This document shows, piece after piece, positions 7,734-16,221 of a stretch of DNA of 33,258 nt. Below the pieces are notes generated by a model that had not been told where the DNA came from, made no database searches, and was given only the letters and a program-made list of their open reading frames with translations. Every line of letters begins with the position of its first letter. Within the stretch, counting starts at the first letter, position 1. Source of the stretch: Pseudoalteromonas sp. TB64 (GTDB lineage: Bacteria; Pseudomonadota; Gammaproteobacteria; Enterobacterales; Alteromonadaceae); assembly GCF_000498095.1 (NCBI RefSeq), contig NZ_AUTQ01000140.1, positions 42,914-76,171 of the forward strand, read 5' to 3'. Made by a program: the position numbers and the translations under genes.

Positions 7734-9638
7734 TTAAAAAAGTACAATTCCGAAATGATTAGCATAGTTTTTAATATGCATTTTAGAAAAAGTAATTAAA
7801 GAACCTACCTGCTCAGAGGCCAGTACCGACATGTTTTTTTGCAGCTTAAATACACGTTCTAAGTTATTCCAATACTCTAAATTGAGTTGAAGTACTTGCC
7901 TCTCAATTGAATAGACCTCCTCAAGTAAAGTCTCATCGTTAAGAGTACTTTTCGAGAAAATACTTTTTACAACCGTAATCAAAATATTTCTTAATAAGTC
8001 TATACTATTTTGATCCGGGATTGATAAATTATCTAACTTAAAACCACTGTTTAATTCTATAACCTTAGGCAAATAGTTAGAAAAATGCTTCCCTTGCTCT
8101 GAAACCGTATTATTACCTTGCGGATTATTACCAGAGATCTCCACTTTTTGACCATTAATAAGTGATATTTCTATGGGGACACTAAATAAATTAGGTGCTG
8201 TTAAATCTACAAAACCGTAAACGAGTAAAGTAGTTAAGGGATCAAAATAGTTGTATTGAACATAAAGCTCAGCGTCTGACGACTGTCCAGCAGGTGAATT
8301 AATATTAACACCTGAACCTTCTGATTTATAAAATGTTGAATCAACTTTATGGTTAATAAAATCAATTACCGAAAGTAATCCATTTTCTGTTTGGGCAGCT
8401 ATTTTTACACCTTGCTTTTTTAATTCTTCTTTTTTATAACAAAATATGCGAGAACCTATAAAGCTGCTAAGCAGTAAATCGTCAAAATCTCCATTTAACG
8501 CCAGCTTATAAAAGTTCATTATTTTATGATTATATTTCTTGCCATCTATTAACATACTTAGAAGATCTGGCTGTGTTAATAAATTGAAAAAAGGTGAGCT
8601 TTGTTTCCAATCAGCTAATTTATTAGTTTCATTATAAATTTCTACCATTAACGCCATGCTATTATTTGCACTAGGATTAGCTTGTTGTTTTTTTGGTTTG
8701 CATATCAAAGTTTCGTTTTTTATCGTCAAATTATAATCACATAGTAATGGAAGGCATTCGATTGGAATTTCAATCAGACGAGTATTTATACCAATATTTT
8801 CTCGTGTTTTTATTGATAAGCCAAAATCATTAGCCACTATTTTAATTGTTGGGCTAAAAAAGGCTCCTTGAAGCTCATTACTATGAATCAACTCTTCTAT
8901 TAGCGTAATTAATCGGTCATTGGTGCCCTCAACAACGTACTTATTAAAAGTTACAGCCGTTTTATTTTCTTTTGCTATTGGCTCAACCTCAGCTACAACT
9001 GTTTTATACCAGGATTCGGCTTTAAAATATTGTGCATTCGCTATAAAAATAGCTTTCAACTCATTTTCATAGGTATGCTTACGCAAAACTTTAATTAATT
9101 GAAAAATATTTTTCTGATTAAAATGATTTAACTTAATTTCTATACTTTTCAATAGATTATTAATAATTACCGTTTTGCTCAATGCTAAAGCAGCATCAAG
9201 CTTTAATACCAAAGCTTTGTCTGCATATTGCGTAATACTAAGCAAAGGATCAACCATAGTAAGCGTGTCATTGGGTAGGTTTATTTGTAGAGAAATAATG
9301 CAATATTGTTCTCGAGCAAATGCATTTTTAGCACTTGAACATAAGCTAATAGATTGCCCATAACTTTCTAGCGCCAAACTATATTCTTTGAGCACCCCAT
9401 GAATTGTTGCTAAATTATTTAAAAAAGCTACCTTCATGTCATTATTTAAGCTGTAATTTAATAATTTTTTATAAACAAGTGCACTTTGTTTAAATTGCTT
9501 TGAGTAAAAATAACATCTAGCTTCTAGTGTTAAAAAAATTAATGATTCGCCTTCTTTTTTTATTTGTTTTTTAATTAATAGTAATGCTTTTTTGTATTTT
9601 TTATTATTAACTAGGTTTTCTATTAATTCGAGGGTCAT
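7734..9638 (-). CDS. TPR protein with C-terminal SET-domain (LSMT/SETD-like) methyltransferase
   Basis: This 634-residue protein starts with alpha-helical TPR-like repeats (about 1-210). From about 255 it resembles the SET domain of the Rubisco-LSMT/SETD class. VANDFGLSIKTRENIGINTRL then IEIP (268-292) fits the GRG-ATRDI-GE-L-P opening; LLSVIDFINH (421-430) fits the D-x-x-NH AdoMet motif; YNYFDPLTTLLVYGFVD (462-478) fits the closing Y-G-x(4)-N-x(3)-LL-x-YGFV segment. The helical tail could be the substrate-binding domain. Such enzymes methylate protein lysines. There is no signal peptide, so it acts before export. It is first in the modification unit, next to the S-layer-like gene, a plausible substrate. 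A hairpin TTTACG-CTAAA-CGTAAA (9648-9664) overlaps its ribosome binding site. The SET call rests on motifs read by eye. Confidence 0.62.
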   Translation of the reverse strand: MTLELIENLVNNKKYKKALLLIKKQIKKEGESLIFLTLEARCYFYSKQFKQSALVYKKLLNYSLNNDMKVAFLNNLATIHGVLKEYSLALESYGQSISLCSSAKNAFAREQYCIISLQINLPNDTLTMVDPLLSITQYADKALVLKLDAALALSKTVIINNLLKSIEIKLNHFNQKNIFQLIKVLRKHTYENELKAIFIANAQYFKAESWYKTVVAEVEPIAKENKTAVTFNKYVVEGTNDRLITLIEELIHSNELQGAFFSPTIKIVANDFGLSIKTRENIGINTRLIEIPIECLPLLCDYNLTIKNETLICKPKKQQANPSANNSMALMVEIYNETNKLADWKQSSPFFNLLTQPDLLSMLIDGKKYNHKIMNFYKLALNGDFDDLLLSSFIGSRIFCYKKEELKKQGVKIAAQTENGLLSVIDFINHKVDSTFYKSEGSGVNINSPAGQSSDAELYVQYNYFDPLTTLLVYGFVDLTAPNLFSVPIEISLINGQKVEISGNNPQGNNTVSEQGKHFSNYLPKVIELNSGFKLDNLSIPDQNSIDLLRNILITVVKSIFSKSTLNDETLLEEVYSIERQVLQLNLEYWNNLERVFKLQKNMSVLASEQVGSLITFSKMHIKNYANHFGIVLF

Positions 9639-9661
9639 ATAATTACCTTTACGCTAAACGT

Positions 9662-9688
9662 AAAAAAGCGAGCCAAGGCCCGCTTTTA
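9662..9688 (-). terminator. Rho-independent terminator after the S-layer-like gene
   Basis: On the minus strand AAAAGCGGGC pairs with GCTCGCTTTT (one G-T wobble), around a short CTTG loop, and runs into a T tract. It begins 23 bases past the stop of the S-layer-like gene. Only 23 bases separate its end from the TPR-SET start, leaving no room for another promoter, so the downstream unit probably depends on read-through. Confidence 0.8.
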
Positions 9689-9710
9689 TAAAACTATCTA
9701 ATATTAAATA

Positions 9711-11417
9711 TTAGTTATTAGTTTTGTAAGAAGTAAGAGTCATACGTGATGAATCTGAACTTGTTACTTTAGCACCAGCAAATACGTGAACGTCACGTGA
9801 AGGTACGTTAGTTACAATTTCAATTGCAGCTTTAAAGTTACCGTTAGCTGTGTTGTAACCTTCAGCTTTAAGTGCATCTGTTACTGTAGTAAGTAAGTTA
9901 CGTACACCTGGTTTAACGTCAGCCATAAAGCCACCTGGTAATGCTTTCCAAGTTACGTCTTCGCCTTCGATCATGTAACGCATAGTTACGTCGCCTACGC
10001 GAGTACCAGCATTTGTATGACGAATAACTGGTTGTGTATTAACACCAAACGGGATGTATGGTAATACTACAACAGAACCGTTAAGTTCCCATTGGCCAGC
10101 AGCAGATGTATCTAAAGCTTCCATGTTAGCAGTTTTGTTACCAATAGACTTGTCGCTTAACACGTCAACTTTAACGCTAAACGATTGTACTGGAATCAAT
10201 ACGTTTTCAAGTTTACCTTGGTCGAAACCAGCAACTGTGAACGTGATTGAAGGAGCAGTATCAACAGCACCAGCTACTTTAGTAGTGATTGTAAGTTGAG
10301 TTTTGTCAGCATTAAGTGCAAGTTTAGTTACTGAAGCAGAACCGTTATATGTAACCGCTTTTGCAAGTTCAGTTGTTGTTAAATCGCCATCTTCATTTAA
10401 GTCGATGTCGTCATCAAGCATCCAAGAGAAATCACCAGTGATTACAAAAGTAGCTACGTCAGGAACAAGCGCAAGACCAACTGGAGCTGTACTTACGTTG
10501 TTTTCTACTTTTAGGTTAAGAGTATCTGTAGAACCGAAAGCGAATTCTTGACGGTCTTTACCAACATCAATGCTTTCGTCAAACGCGTTTGTAACTTCAG
10601 CAGTGTACTGTGGTACTAATGTTACGATTGTTGCAGCAGATGCTTCGTCAAATTTAGTACCTGACGTGTTTGTAGCAAAAGAGTTAACATTAACAGAAGT
10701 AGATGAAGCTAGACCTGTAGAATCAAGGAATAAACCTTCAAGTTTTAATGCAGCGTTGCCTTTAACAAAATCAGTTTGGCTTGTTGCACCTTGTACAGTG
10801 AAACGAACTTGACTTTCAGTGATGTCTAGTACGTCAAATGTTACACCAGCACCAGATTGACCAAGAGCACCAACAGAGATAGTAGGCGCTGTAGTTAACG
10901 CAGTATCAAGCTTAGCACCAGAGATTTGGAACGTAAGTGTATCTTCGTCTTTGTAACCACCAATACCAGCAACAACTACTGGTTTGATTTCGATAGCTTT
11001 AACAGTTGAGTACTCAACGCCATCTTTAGCTACTGCAACACCCGTTTCAGCTGCAAGGTATACTGTACATGCGTCGGCTGCAGTGTACTGAACTAAGTTT
11101 TTAGCAAGTCCATCGTTACCAGTACCGAAAGTAGCAGTATCAATACCAGCGTTTGCTGGAGTGAAAGTAGCAACTTCAGTAGTAGCGCCTAGTTCTAGAG
11201 CTAGGTCTTCACAGTTATCATTAGCTGGATCAACACCATCAGAGAAAAAATCATCTGCGCCAAGGCCTGATTTACCAGCGCCTAACTGAGTTTTTAATAA
11301 AGTTTCAACATCTGCTTTTGCAGTAGCGTCAATTGCTGATGTTGTTTTAACTACAGCTGCGTTAGCAGTGATAGATACACCAGCGATTGCAAGTGCTAAT
11401 AAAGTTTTTTTAAACAT
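9711..11417 (-). CDS. Abundant secreted S-layer-like protein with an EF-hand loop
   Basis: The product has a Sec signal peptide, MFKKTLLALAIAGVSITANA, cut before AVV. The mature part (about 548 residues) is acidic, rich in Ala, Thr, Val and Gly, predicted mostly beta, with only two cysteines (69 and 117) that could form a disulfide. Residues 339-350 read DLNEDGDLTTTE, a canonical twelve-residue EF-hand loop; calcium is essential for many S-layers. I chose the second ATG (11417) over that at 11426, because GGAG lies only two bases before the first and the signal peptide begins at the second. Codon use is more uniform than in neighbours, as in highly expressed genes. It sits directly after a type II secretion cluster. 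It may belong to the Slr4 family of Pseudoalteromonas S-layer proteins; that is recollection, not a match. Confidence 0.7.
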   Translation of the reverse strand: MFKKTLLALAIAGVSITANAAVVKTTSAIDATAKADVETLLKTQLGAGKSGLGADDFFSDGVDPANDNCEDLALELGATTEVATFTPANAGIDTATFGTGNDGLAKNLVQYTAADACTVYLAAETGVAVAKDGVEYSTVKAIEIKPVVVAGIGGYKDEDTLTFQISGAKLDTALTTAPTISVGALGQSGAGVTFDVLDITESQVRFTVQGATSQTDFVKGNAALKLEGLFLDSTGLASSTSVNVNSFATNTSGTKFDEASAATIVTLVPQYTAEVTNAFDESIDVGKDRQEFAFGSTDTLNLKVENNVSTAPVGLALVPDVATFVITGDFSWMLDDDIDLNEDGDLTTTELAKAVTYNGSASVTKLALNADKTQLTITTKVAGAVDTAPSITFTVAGFDQGKLENVLIPVQSFSVKVDVLSDKSIGNKTANMEALDTSAAGQWELNGSVVVLPYIPFGVNTQPVIRHTNAGTRVGDVTMRYMIEGEDVTWKALPGGFMADVKPGVRNLLTTVTDALKAEGYNTANGNFKAAIEIVTNVPSRDVHVFAGAKVTSSDSSRMTLTSYKTNN

Positions 11418-11519
11418 TGTTTCCATTCTCCAAGTTTCATGAAACCGAGGTGAGATAACCTTATCACCACCTCAAATTATTATTATACTTAGGCCGTCAC
11501 CTAAGCAACAACCGAACAA
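11418..11519 (-). promoter_or_regulatory. Structured 5' leader of the S-layer-like gene
   Basis: Between the proposed transcription start (near 11519) and the ATG, three foldable elements follow one another: CTTAGG/CCTAAG (11488-11505), GAGGTG/CACCTC with an inner GATAA/TTATC (11447-11473), and the palindrome GTTTCATGAAAC (11434-11445) just before the ribosome binding site. Long structured leaders that stabilise mRNA are known for highly expressed surface proteins; that role here is inferred. Confidence 0.45.
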
Positions 11520-11525
11520 TTAAAG

Positions 11526-11553
11526 TGTATAGAGATTAACCCTTTAATGTCAA
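11526..11553 (-). promoter_or_regulatory. Sigma-70 promoter of the S-layer-like gene
   Basis: On the minus strand a perfect -35 TTGACA (11548-11553) is followed after 16 bases by TATACA (11526-11531). It lies about 110 bases upstream of the chosen start codon and downstream of a terminator-like hairpin, so the gene can be transcribed independently of the secretion cluster. Confidence 0.55.
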
Positions 11554-11604
11554 TTTATTATTAACTGTTAATTTTAGGTCAACTAAAATATTTAACAACA
11601 AAAA

Positions 11605-11636
11605 ATAAAATAGGCCTATATGCTTATATAAGCCTA
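11605..11636 (-). terminator. Terminator-like hairpin after the type II secretion cluster
   Basis: TAGGC/GCCTA closes a second stem TATAT/ATATA with loop GCTT (11611-11636). On the minus strand a T-rich run follows. It lies 220 bases beyond the secretin stop and just before the S-layer promoter, so it probably ends the long gsp transcript. Confidence 0.5.
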
Positions 11637-11753
11637 GTGATATTACTTAACTTTTTAAAACTTATCAAGCTTTGCGTTAAGTAAATAAAACATAAAAATA
11701 AAATCAATTTCATGTTTTGTTAACTTACCAATAAATTTACACTTTAAATACAC

Positions 11754-11793
11754 CACACTAATATTACAGTAATATTACAGTAATATTAGTGTG
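11754..11793. repeat. 40-bp palindrome built from three TAATATTA units
   Basis: CACACTAATATTAC at the left is mirrored exactly by the right arm, and three TAATATTA blocks sit at an 11-base period (TAATATTACAG twice, then TAATATTAG). Only the two AG spacers break perfect symmetry. There is no T tract on either side, so it looks more like an operator or protein-binding site than a simple terminator. It lies between the secretin stop and the S-layer promoter. Confidence 0.6.
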
Positions 11794-11855
11794 AAAATAA
11801 AAGCCATTTGTTGCAGCTTTTTATGCAAGACAATATAATTTTCTTTTTATATACG

Positions 11856-13916
11856 TTATTTTTGTATTTTTAAATTTTCAAACATGTTTTCAAACTTGTC
11901 TTTTATGTCATCCCATTCAGATGAGCTCTCTATCACGCGTGGCGTTACCAATACAATTAACTCGGTTTTATCACCATCTCTGGTGTCCGCTTTAAACAAG
12001 TTACCTATAATAGGTAAGCTCGAGAAAAATGGCACAGATGACGCTTGTGCCGTGCGATTTTCACTAATTAAGCCACCTAAAATAATTGTTTGCCCATTTT
12101 GTGCCACAACCTCGGTATCAATAGTACGTTCAAATACACTAGGGTTACCCGAAAGTGTTGAGCCGTTTCTTACTTCATTTGATATTTTTTGTTTAATTTC
12201 CATTAATACAACACCTTGTGCATTAACTGTTGGTGTTACACCTAATTCGACACCTGTTTTACGATACTCTACATTTGTAGTTTGACGCCCGGATACATCA
12301 AGTGGATCAATCGTTGTTGAGCTAATAATAGGTATATCGGTACCCACTGTTATTGTGGCATTTACACCATCACGTACAACTAAAGAAGGTCTTGATAAAA
12401 TATTTACCAATGAATTACTTTCAAACAAACTAATTGCTAAGTTGCCTTTGGGTCCATTTAAAAAGTACGATAACCCGCCAAAGCCACCATCCATAAACGC
12501 ACCAGTCGTCGAGGTTCTATAACTACCATCGCTAAAACTAAACTCAACACCGCGTTTAAACTCATCAGTAAGTGATACCTCTGCAATTACAACCTCTAAC
12601 ATTACTTGTTTAGGCAAAACATCTAACCGCTTAACGAGTGGTAATAACTGCTGGTACTTTTCGCTTGTTGTATAAAATATAACTGCATTAGAGCGTTCAT
12701 CAATTACCATTTTAAGGTCTTCGGAACTAGCACTTAGAGTACCTCGACGAGATGATGAATCTTCATTTTCAGCGGCTGCAGATGTCGAGTTCCCTAAACG
12801 AGAAGTTCCGCCCCCTATTAATGACTCTAAACTTTCACCCATATCAATAGCACGAGAATATTGTGGCTGATAAATAAAGTATTGCTTTTCAGCACTATCA
12901 ATTGGCTTATCTATTTGTTTCGCCCAGTACACAGCACGCTCAATTAGAGCGTCACTACTTGCAAAAAAAACTAATTTTCCTTGTTTTTCAATATTAACAG
13001 CCGATATTGCATTTGATGTATCAAGACCCTTACCAAACTTTATACCTTCTTGCTTTAAAAGCTCAGTTAGCTTGTCTAATAAGTCTTTACCATTAACATA
13101 AGTAGATTCATAAACACCAATACGGCGATTAACAAATGCTGGTCTATCAAGCAATTGAATTAGCTCTAATGCTTTAATTACTTCATTTCGCTTACCAAAT
13201 ACATTAATACTATTTCTGTCTGTATCCGTCGTTGATTTAACACCTATCATTTGCCTCAAGGTATTACTCATAGATAACTGTAAACCAAACTCATAAGGGA
13301 TCATTTGTACTATTTCACCCGATGTTTCTGGTATATCTGATAATTGATTACCATAACCGTACGTAACGTCTTTTTGACCTTCGTTGGTATCTTTCTTATG
13401 TATATAAAAAATATTATCGTTAAAGCGAACGGTATAACCACGCTCATCAAGCAACTTTTCTGTAAGTATGAAAAGCTTACGTTCGGTTAATGATTGTTGA
13501 ATATTTAGGGTAACTGATTGTGTGTCATTTTTTATTTCATCTGAAAGTATATAGCTTACTTTCAATTGCTCACCAAGTACTTGGTGCAAATAATCACTTA
13601 GACCTAATCCATCTGAAGCTATTTTTAACTCTCGAGTATCGCTAAACTGATCAATAACATCATCAGTAACCTGAGCTCGTTGTTGCTGCACTTGAAAAGC
13701 TTTGACGTAATTAAAACGACCGGCTTGACTTTCTGATTGTTCTTTTTTTGCACTCTCAATTAATTCAGCATTTTCAACGGTAACATTTTTATCATTATCA
13801 AGAAGATATGAACCGGCAGGCTTAAACACGGTATCTTGTTCTTCAGGTGTGCTTGTACAAGCAACTAAAAATAAGCTTGTGATTATGCATAAACTGGGAA
13901 AATGAGCATTATTCAT
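11856..13916 (-). CDS. gspD: Type II secretion secretin GspD, lipoprotein form
   Basis: This 686-residue protein forms the outer-membrane channel. The N-terminus ends in the lipobox LVAC with Cys20, so it should be acylated: a liposecretin, as known for HxcQ of Pseudomonas aeruginosa, which needs no separate pilotin. An N0-like domain lies around residues 95-130, then N1-N3 repeats (SVTLNIQQSLTERKL; FGKRNEVIKALELIQLLD; a Ser-rich insert near 375-395). The C-terminal secretin domain follows, with VMLEVVIAEVSL, LSRPSLVVRDGVNATITVG, VELGVTPTV and VPFFSSLPIIGNLFK. It begins nine bases after the gspC-like gene and is the last gspgene before the S-layer-like gene. No GspS-type pilotin gene is seen here. 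Confidence 0.88.
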   Translation of the reverse strand: MNNAHFPSLCIITSLFLVACTSTPEEQDTVFKPAGSYLLDNDKNVTVENAELIESAKKEQSESQAGRFNYVKAFQVQQQRAQVTDDVIDQFSDTRELKIASDGLGLSDYLHQVLGEQLKVSYILSDEIKNDTQSVTLNIQQSLTERKLFILTEKLLDERGYTVRFNDNIFYIHKKDTNEGQKDVTYGYGNQLSDIPETSGEIVQMIPYEFGLQLSMSNTLRQMIGVKSTTDTDRNSINVFGKRNEVIKALELIQLLDRPAFVNRRIGVYESTYVNGKDLLDKLTELLKQEGIKFGKGLDTSNAISAVNIEKQGKLVFFASSDALIERAVYWAKQIDKPIDSAEKQYFIYQPQYSRAIDMGESLESLIGGGTSRLGNSTSAAAENEDSSSRRGTLSASSEDLKMVIDERSNAVIFYTTSEKYQQLLPLVKRLDVLPKQVMLEVVIAEVSLTDEFKRGVEFSFSDGSYRTSTTGAFMDGGFGGLSYFLNGPKGNLAISLFESNSLVNILSRPSLVVRDGVNATITVGTDIPIISSTTIDPLDVSGRQTTNVEYRKTGVELGVTPTVNAQGVVLMEIKQKISNEVRNGSTLSGNPSVFERTIDTEVVAQNGQTIILGGLISENRTAQASSVPFFSSLPIIGNLFKADTRDGDKTELIVLVTPRVIESSSEWDDIKDKFENMFENLKIQK

Positions 13917-13925
13917 AATAGACCT

Positions 13926-14507
13926 TTATTGACTTTCAATTGTTGGTTCAACGTTCTTAAACATGGATAAAATAATTTCTTGCGTTTGCAGATTTTGATT
14001 TGCCACAAGCTGAACCTGTGTATTATTTAAAATTTGAAGATCAAAGCCAAATACTTGTGTTTCATCATCAAATCGCTGCAACTTTGTCTCATTACTTGTT
14101 GTATTTAAAACTTCAATTAATGCCACTTTTTTTTGCGAATTATTTGGCTGTATAATTGCTTTAAGTGTTAGCCTATTGTCATTTATGAATACTTCCGTTA
14201 ATAAACCTGACTGACGTAACTGCTCATCTTTGGTTAACCCTATTGATATTTTCTCTTCAACTTCCAAATTAGGTTTATAGTCTTCAAACAACGAAAAAAT
14301 ATTTGCTATTTGCTCCTCTTTTAAAGTAAGGCGAAGTGTTCCATTTTCAATATCAGAAATAGCATGAATTGCAGCATTAGGTACTGGTTTCAAAAGTCTC
14401 ACCGAGGCATCGTGTATTGACCATGTCGTAGCTATAACTAAACTAATAATTACCATAGGGTGTTTTAGCTGCATAAATAATTTGTTTTTATTCAGCATTG
14501 GTTTCAT
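13926..14507 (-). CDS. gspC: GspC-like inner-membrane protein without PDZ domain
   Basis: This 193-residue protein has one N-terminal membrane helix (about 17-33), an Ala/Asp-rich linker and a C-terminal segment RLTLKAII to VALIEV, LQRFDDETQVFGFDLQILNNT, then VQLVANQNLQTQEIILSMF. That pattern fits the homology region of GspC, which links the inner-membrane platform to the N0 domain of the secretin. There is no PDZ or coiled-coil domain afterwards, so it is shorter than a classical GspC (about 270-300 residues). Its place just before gspD and overlapping gspM by 20 bases supports the call. It could also be a minor assembly factor of another kind. Confidence 0.6.
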   Translation of the reverse strand: MKPMLNKNKLFMQLKHPMVIISLVIATTWSIHDASVRLLKPVPNAAIHAISDIENGTLRLTLKEEQIANIFSLFEDYKPNLEVEEKISIGLTKDEQLRQSGLLTEVFINDNRLTLKAIIQPNNSQKKVALIEVLNTTSNETKLQRFDDETQVFGFDLQILNNTQVQLVANQNLQTQEIILSMFKNVEPTIESQ

Positions 14508-15057
14508 CCTTTAATTGCATATAGTAATCTCTTCTGATGAATACCGAAATAATACCAAGCTTCCCTGCCTTCTGACCTCTAAACGAAAAGCTCATTTGTG
14601 GTGTATCTACTAGATGTTTTTCCGCTTTTAACTCTATTAAATAATTTAATACTTGATACCCGTCACCTTCAAAAGCATATTCAATACTATACTTTAAGAT
14701 ACTTGCACCTTCATTCGGGAAACTCTCTTTCCAACCAATACGCTTACTAGTTAGCTCATATTTCGTAAGTTGAGATTCTATTTTTTGCTGCTCTTCCCGT
14801 TTAAATTCGGCTTCGCTTGCCCATTTATAAAATAACGGCGTAATATCACTTAAAAGTATATTGAGCTCTGTCAATTGCTTAGTAATTGCACTGTCGTTTT
14901 TTAGTAAAGCTAGTGTTTTATTTAGCTTTCTGTGTTCGAGTTGCTGCTCTGCAATTAAGGTATCTTGCCAATCCATAATAGGAATAAGTATAAACTTTAA
15001 CAAAACCAATAAACCAACAAAACATAAAGCTAATGTATGCTTTTTTAAATCAGCCAT
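14488..15057 (-). CDS. gspM: GspM/PilO-like platform protein
   Basis: This 189-residue protein has a short cytoplasmic tail, one membrane helix (about 8-26), a coiled coil (about 30-110, HRKLNKTLALLKND onward) and a C-terminal alpha/beta domain. That is the architecture of GspM and PilO, which pair with GspL at the inner-membrane platform. Sequence identity with the families is weak by eye, so the call rests on layout and on position right after gspL, with which it overlaps by eight bases. It overlaps gspC downstream by 20 bases. Confidence 0.7.
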   Translation of the reverse strand: MADLKKHTLALCFVGLLVLLKFILIPIMDWQDTLIAEQQLEHRKLNKTLALLKNDSAITKQLTELNILLSDITPLFYKWASEAEFKREEQQKIESQLTKYELTSKRIGWKESFPNEGASILKYSIEYAFEGDGYQVLNYLIELKAEKHLVDTPQMSFSFRGQKAGKLGIISVFIRRDYYMQLKDETNAE

Positions 15058-16216
15058 TATTTTTAAGCTCCTCAGTTTTTTCTTTTTCGGCTTCTTTTGT
15101 TATTCTTTTTAACTCTGGGATAGTTAGTTCATTTTTTAATACAAAACTAATTGTAAAACGCTCTCTTGCACGGCTTTTAATTACAGGAAAATCAAATTTT
15201 GCGTCTTGTATGTTAGGCTCTTTAGCAATAATCTCTAGCATATCTGAAGCCTTATCTATTTCACCTCTAATTATAAATCGCCCATTTTCGTAAACAATAC
15301 TTGTTAATCTAACCTGATCAAAAACAGGCACTAAAGATACAAGTAGACCGCTGTAATCCATTTGATTTTTTAATATATCTATATATGTTAAATATTGTTG
15401 CTCTTTCTGCTCTGTTTCCACTTGAACAGAAAGTAAATCGCCTACCTGCGTCTTTATACTTTCGTTTTGATAGTCTAAGTAATATGTTTGACCTGTTAAA
15501 AACAAAGAAGCTACCAAAAGATAAGTACTTATAAATACCATGCCAGGCAATAGGAGCTTAATAATTAACTGGCTCCAATTTGTATTTACCCCCATAAAAG
15601 CAAATGCTGTAACTTCTTTTAATGTGAGGCGCTTAAAGCCTTCTTCTATTCTTTTTAATTTATCTTCTTGTGATAAAGTAATTACATCATTTACTTGCAT
15701 ACCAATTGACATAGCAAAACGTTTTTCAGTATTAATTACGCCTTTTAATTGTCCGCTATAGGTTACAGAACCCACTTTTGCATAAATAGAATCAATATTA
15801 TTATTTTTGGTAATAAGTATCTCTGTATTTGTACACCCTTTCGTTAACAAAATTGATTCGGGAAAAATAAATAAAGGATTGTGTTCAAACTGTGGGAATT
15901 GCCATTTATTAATAATACTTTTATCTGATTGGATTTCACACACTAATGCAGCTTGATTAGCCTGAGACTGTAATTTTAATAATTTACGTAGCTCTTTACT
16001 ATCAACAACAGGTAATGATGAGTTTTGTTCCGAATAAACATTACTCGCAACAACAAGTATTTTAGGTTTTTTACCGCCCTCAATCGGCTTTAGAGTAAGC
16101 TTGCCGTCAATATAAATAAACTTATAAAAACTTCCATTGTAATAACCAACTTTACACCAAAAAGAGTGTAATAAACGGCGTATTTGCTGTTTTAACGAGT
16201 GGACTTTTAAAAACAT
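15050..16216 (-). CDS. gspL: GspL-like platform protein
   Basis: This 388-residue protein has a cytoplasmic region (about 1-210), one membrane helix (217-241), a coiled stretch (about 243-280) and a periplasmic ferredoxin-like domain (about 285-365, VRLTSIVYENGRFIIRGEI). This is the plan of GspL, which recruits the ATPase GspE through its cytoplasmic actin-like domain. That domain is present but divergent, without recognisable nucleotide-binding motifs. The charged C-terminal tail (EAEKEKTEELKNN) is cytoplasm-like in composition and unusual. It follows gspK by five bases. Confidence 0.74.
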   Translation of the reverse strand: MFLKVHSLKQQIRRLLHSFWCKVGYYNGSFYKFIYIDGKLTLKPIEGGKKPKILVVASNVYSEQNSSLPVVDSKELRKLLKLQSQANQAALVCEIQSDKSIINKWQFPQFEHNPLFIFPESILLTKGCTNTEILITKNNNIDSIYAKVGSVTYSGQLKGVINTEKRFAMSIGMQVNDVITLSQEDKLKRIEEGFKRLTLKEVTAFAFMGVNTNWSQLIIKLLLPGMVFISTYLLVASLFLTGQTYYLDYQNESIKTQVGDLLSVQVETEQKEQQYLTYIDILKNQMDYSGLLVSLVPVFDQVRLTSIVYENGRFIIRGEIDKASDMLEIIAKEPNIQDAKFDFPVIKSRARERFTISFVLKNELTIPELKRITKEAEKEKTEELKNNG

Positions 16217-16221
16217 AATTA

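Noticed and set aside
10054..10812. Three open plus-strand frames inside the S-layer-like gene
   Set aside because: They are antisense to a gene with a clear signal peptide and strong promoter. Low-complexity Ser/Val/Thr-rich translations are mirror images of its Ala/Thr/Val codons, and none has a ribosome binding site.
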